Assembly (NCBI GenBank): GCA_031430695.1
Contig: JANPBZ010000033.1
Span: 1 to 34,457 of the forward strand
Direction of reading: 5' to 3'
DNA length: 34,457 bases
Origin: JAENVT01 sp031430695
Lineage (GTDB): Bacteria; Actinomycetota; Acidimicrobiia; Acidimicrobiales; Ilumatobacteraceae
Below, in pieces: positions 32,519-34,457 of this stretch. The notes beneath the pieces were generated by a model. It was given only the letters and a program-made list of their open reading frames with translations. It searched no databases and was not told the DNA's origin. Positions within the stretch are counted from its first letter, which is position 1. Each line of letters begins with the position of its first letter. Made by a program: the position numbers and the translations under genes.

Positions 32519-33031
32519 TTAGAACAGCCGTTCGCGGCGACCGTCGGCGTGGATCTGGAACGGGCGGTGCGTTTCGCGGATCTGAGCTCCTTCGGCATCG
32601 GTTTCGGTCACGAGGAAGTCGACCGTCATCGACGCGACGTTGTTGTCGAAGTACGGGCGGCCGAACGCGACCTGCACGTCAAGTTGTCCGACGCCGTCGA
32701 TGCCGAGCCAGTCGACCCAGCCGACAGCGTTCTCGATGAACAGGTAGCGATCCTCCTCGTGTTGCCATGCCCGACCTTGCCAGTTGCAGTAGAGGTGATA
32801 CTCGCCCTCCGCTGTGGTCGGCGCGGTGCTCATGGCCATCTGCCATCGCAAGTGGTAGTCCTCCGGCATCACGTCATCCCGGATTGACGCGATCATGTGC
32901 TCGCCCATGTTGATCGGGTATGCGCACGCGGCGATGGGCATGCTCTGGCTCGTCGATGCGAACACCGGATACCAGGTGTCAACGATGCGGTTGTAGGCGT
33001 CGCTGAGATCGAATTCCATGCGAATGGTCAC
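32519..33031 (-). CDS. Unrecognised protein next to the zinc-ribbon gene
   Basis: I do not recognise this 170-residue protein. It has no signal peptide or membrane span. It is rich in aromatic residues: IVDTWYPVFAS near the start, EGEYHLYCNWQGRAWQHEED in the middle, and VGWVDWLGIDGVGQLDVQVAFG. It ends with a strand-like VDFLVTETDAEGAQIRETHRPF and a basic tail. It appears to be an alpha/beta or mostly beta domain. The GTG start at 33031 (or ATG 33019) is seven bases after the stop of the zinc-ribbon/glycan-binding gene, so the two are co-transcribed. If the right end is an eCIS locus, it is a candidate accessory protein, but nothing in it shows this directly. Confidence 0.6.
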   Translation of the reverse strand: MTIRMEFDLSDAYNRIVDTWYPVFASTSQSMPIAACAYPINMGEHMIASIRDDVMPEDYHLRWQMAMSTAPTTAEGEYHLYCNWQGRAWQHEEDRYLFIENAVGWVDWLGIDGVGQLDVQVAFGRPYFDNNVASMTVDFLVTETDAEGAQIRETHRPFQIHADGRRERLF

Positions 33032-33038
33032 CGATCGG

Positions 33039-34457
33039 TCACTTCTTCTTGAAGAATTCGATCTCGGTCAGCGCCATGTCGGTGCCATCGATCGACTCGT
33101 ACACACTGGTGATGGCGATCTTGAAGCGCTGCACACCGCCGCCGTTGTCGATCGTGAGTGTCTGCGGTTCGGGCGTGTTCTTCAGTTCGACCTCGTCGGA
33201 TGCACCCGTATCGAAGATGAACAACATCGTCTTCGGCCGATGGTGACCCTGGAAGTCGTCGGATGCACCCGTGCGGACAATGACCTTGGCCAAGTCGACC
33301 TGTTCGGTCAAGGCCACATCGATTTCGGGTCGGAAGCCTTCACTCGGTGGGGCACTGATCCAGTAGGTGTTCTTGAATCCGTCGGTCGATAGCGCGGCCG
33401 GGTGCTCAGGATCGAGCGGAGCCAACTCGTTCGAAGTGGTGCCCGGCCCTGCGGTGACCTGATCGAACTGGGGACGGATGATCGACATCACCTTGTCTTT
33501 GCCAGAACCGTACGTGTCGTTGACCCAGGTACGGAATGGCGCGTAGATGCCGTAGAGAATGCCGAGGACGAGCAGTACGATCCCGCCGACCCGACGGACT
33601 GGACCGATGAATCGCGCCATGCCCTTGCGCTTCGGACGCTTCTTGCCACCCGCTTTTGCTGTCCACGGGCGTTCGCCGGCCATCGCCGACTTCGGGCGTC
33701 GGCGGAATATTCGCTTCCACCACCGGATCTTCACGACCACCGCAGTGGCCAGCGACGTGCCGCAGCGGCTGCAGAACTTGCGCCCGGGCGGATTCGCCTC
33801 ACCGCACTCGCCGCAGATGAGGTCGCCCTTCTGCGGTGTGCGCGTCGGCTTGCCAGGTTGCACCTTCGGCGGCTTCTTGCGTGCCGCTGCTTGTGGCTGG
33901 ACGGCTTGTGGTTGCAGCGCTTCGGGTTGTTGGGTCGGTGTTGCAACGAGTGCCGCCGCCGCAGCTGTGGTCGCCGCAGATGGTGGCTCGGTGCGTGTCG
34001 GCAAAGCAGGGCCGGTACCGGGTGCCGGCGGCGTCGGTGGTTTGGCGACGAGCGCGGCAGCTACCTGGCGCGCCTCGCTGGATCCTGGGCCACTGCTGAC
34101 TTCGGTGGTAGCCGAGGCGGCAGCGGCGCCCGGTAGGCCCGGAAGGCCGGGTGGAGGTGCGGCTAGCGGCCCACCCGCACCTGGCGGACCCGGCGGTCGC
34201 GGAGGTCCGCCTGGCCCTGGTGGTGGTCCGCCTGCTCCTGGTGGTCCGGGTGGTGGTCCCCCCGCACCTGGTGGTCCGCCCGGTCCTGGTGGTCCGCCCG
34301 GTCCTGGTGGTCCGCCCGGTCCTGGTGGTGGTCCGCCTGGTCGTGGTGGTCCGCCGGGTCCTGGTGGTGGTCCGCCTGGTCGTGGTGGTCCGCCGGGTCC
34401 TGGTGGTGGTCCGCCTGGTCGTGGTGGTCCGCCGGGTCCTGGTGGTGGTCCCCCCGG
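33039..34457 (-). CDS. Partial: Pro-Gly repeat/zinc-ribbon/membrane protein with NADase-type glycan-binding domain
   Basis: The gene runs off the right edge; 472 residues are visible and the N-terminus is missing. Order: a collagen-like Pro-Gly tract (GGPPPGP, GGPPRP units, about the first 100 residues), an Ala/Pro/Gln-rich linker, a zinc ribbon ICGECGEANPPGRKFCSRCG with four Cys, a strongly basic segment (FRRRPKS, GGKKRPKRKG), one membrane span (GGIVLLVLGILYGIYAPF), and a C-terminal discoidin-like domain (AALSTDGFKNTYWISA, HHRPKTMLFIFDTG, MALTEIEFFKKK) of the NADase-type glycan-binding group. By the positive-inside rule the ribbon is cytoplasmic and the discoidin domain outside. Proteins with ribbon plus this domain occur in actinobacterial eCIS loci, as far as I recall. 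It is followed by the unrecognised gene after seven bases. Confidence 0.78.
   Translation of the reverse strand, partial: PGGPPPGPGGPPRPGGPPPGPGGPPRPGGPPPGPGGPPRPGGPPPGPGGPPGPGGPPGPGGPPGAGGPPPGPPGAGGPPPGPGGPPRPPGPPGAGGPLAAPPPGLPGLPGAAAASATTEVSSGPGSSEARQVAAALVAKPPTPPAPGTGPALPTRTEPPSAATTAAAAALVATPTQQPEALQPQAVQPQAAARKKPPKVQPGKPTRTPQKGDLICGECGEANPPGRKFCSRCGTSLATAVVVKIRWWKRIFRRRPKSAMAGERPWTAKAGGKKRPKRKGMARFIGPVRRVGGIVLLVLGILYGIYAPFRTWVNDTYGSGKDKVMSIIRPQFDQVTAGPGTTSNELAPLDPEHPAALSTDGFKNTYWISAPPSEGFRPEIDVALTEQVDLAKVIVRTGASDDFQGHHRPKTMLFIFDTGASDEVELKNTPEPQTLTIDNGGGVQRFKIAITSVYESIDGTDMALTEIEFFKKK
34321..34457. repeat. 39-bp tandem repeat coding for a Pro-Gly tract
   Basis: A 39-bp unit (13 codons) starts at 34321, 34360 and 34399 and again at 34438, where it runs off the window. 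Each unit encodes PGGPPRPGGPPPG on the minus strand. Looser repeats of the same type extend left to about 34180. Identical DNA copies point to recent expansion, and the region may vary in length between strains or be misassembled. Confidence 0.8.

Noticed and set aside
34321..34457. CRISPR-like tandem repeats at the right edge
   Set aside because: No spacers; the 39-bp units are in-frame codons of a Pro-Gly tract.

Overview
The window is high-GC DNA with densely packed genes on both strands. Its content points to an actinobacterium: a SigE-family sigma factor, an F420/FMN-type PPOX protein, a DUF6131 membrane peptide, DUF4188 and DUF3500 proteins, an actinobacterial-type HrpA, and a secreted hydrolase with the 'LDTR...VVDVxGxF' surface repeat common in Acidimicrobiia. 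I favour an Ilumatobacter-like member of the Acidimicrobiia, but this is inference; no rRNA or other phylogenetic marker is present. I found no tRNA, rRNA, CRISPR array, insertion sequence or integrase.

Layout. 1-2.5 kb: agmatine deiminase followed by a fucose-isomerase-like protein (minus strand). 2.6-4.4 kb: a SigE-type sigma factor overlapping (ATGA) a membrane protein with three Ig-like repeats, probably its anti-sigma partner. 4.4-5.0 kb: a non-coding stretch with strong hairpins. 5-6.4 kb: a small membrane protein and a proline iminopeptidase. 6.4-9.1 kb: a secreted pair, a nucleoside-hydrolase-like lipoprotein with an eroded metal site and a CapA-like protein. 9.1-10.8 kb: an MFS exporter whose leader abuts the C-terminal remnant of a TetR gene. 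10.8-14.6 kb: a coiled-coil protein, a secreted SGNH hydrolase, a doubtful frame, a DUF6131 peptide and a DUF4188 protein. 14.7-19.5 kb: a ThDP enzyme, two palindromic repeats, then a three-gene PPOX/FAD-monooxygenase/DUF3500 operon. 19.5-25.3 kb: a response regulator/histidine kinase/poly-Asp envelope protein operon, an APH-fold kinase, a secreted Ser-Val repeat protein, a conserved hypothetical and a Crp/Fnr regulator. 25.4-29.0 kb: HrpA helicase.

The right end (29.2 kb to the edge) is the most interesting part. It holds a DUF4280 PAAR-like spike-tip protein, an 899-residue STAND ATPase ending in a SARP-type DNA-binding/BTAD module, an unrecognised protein, and a membrane protein with a collagen-like Pro-Gly tract, a zinc ribbon, one membrane span and an extracytoplasmic discoidin-like (NADase-type glycan-binding) domain. 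Together these look like the flank of an extracellular contractile injection system (eCIS) locus. Sheath, tube, baseplate and AAA+ genes would lie beyond the window and cannot be confirmed here.

Three further signals stand out. One is a dispersed palindromic repeat family (two copies at 16.3 kb, one at 23.8 kb). Another is a pair of 11-bp-spaced TCTCA/TCA motifs upstream of two small envelope-protein genes near the two-component system. The third is a (GAY)n tract in which the end of the poly-Asp protein and the start of the histidine kinase overlap.
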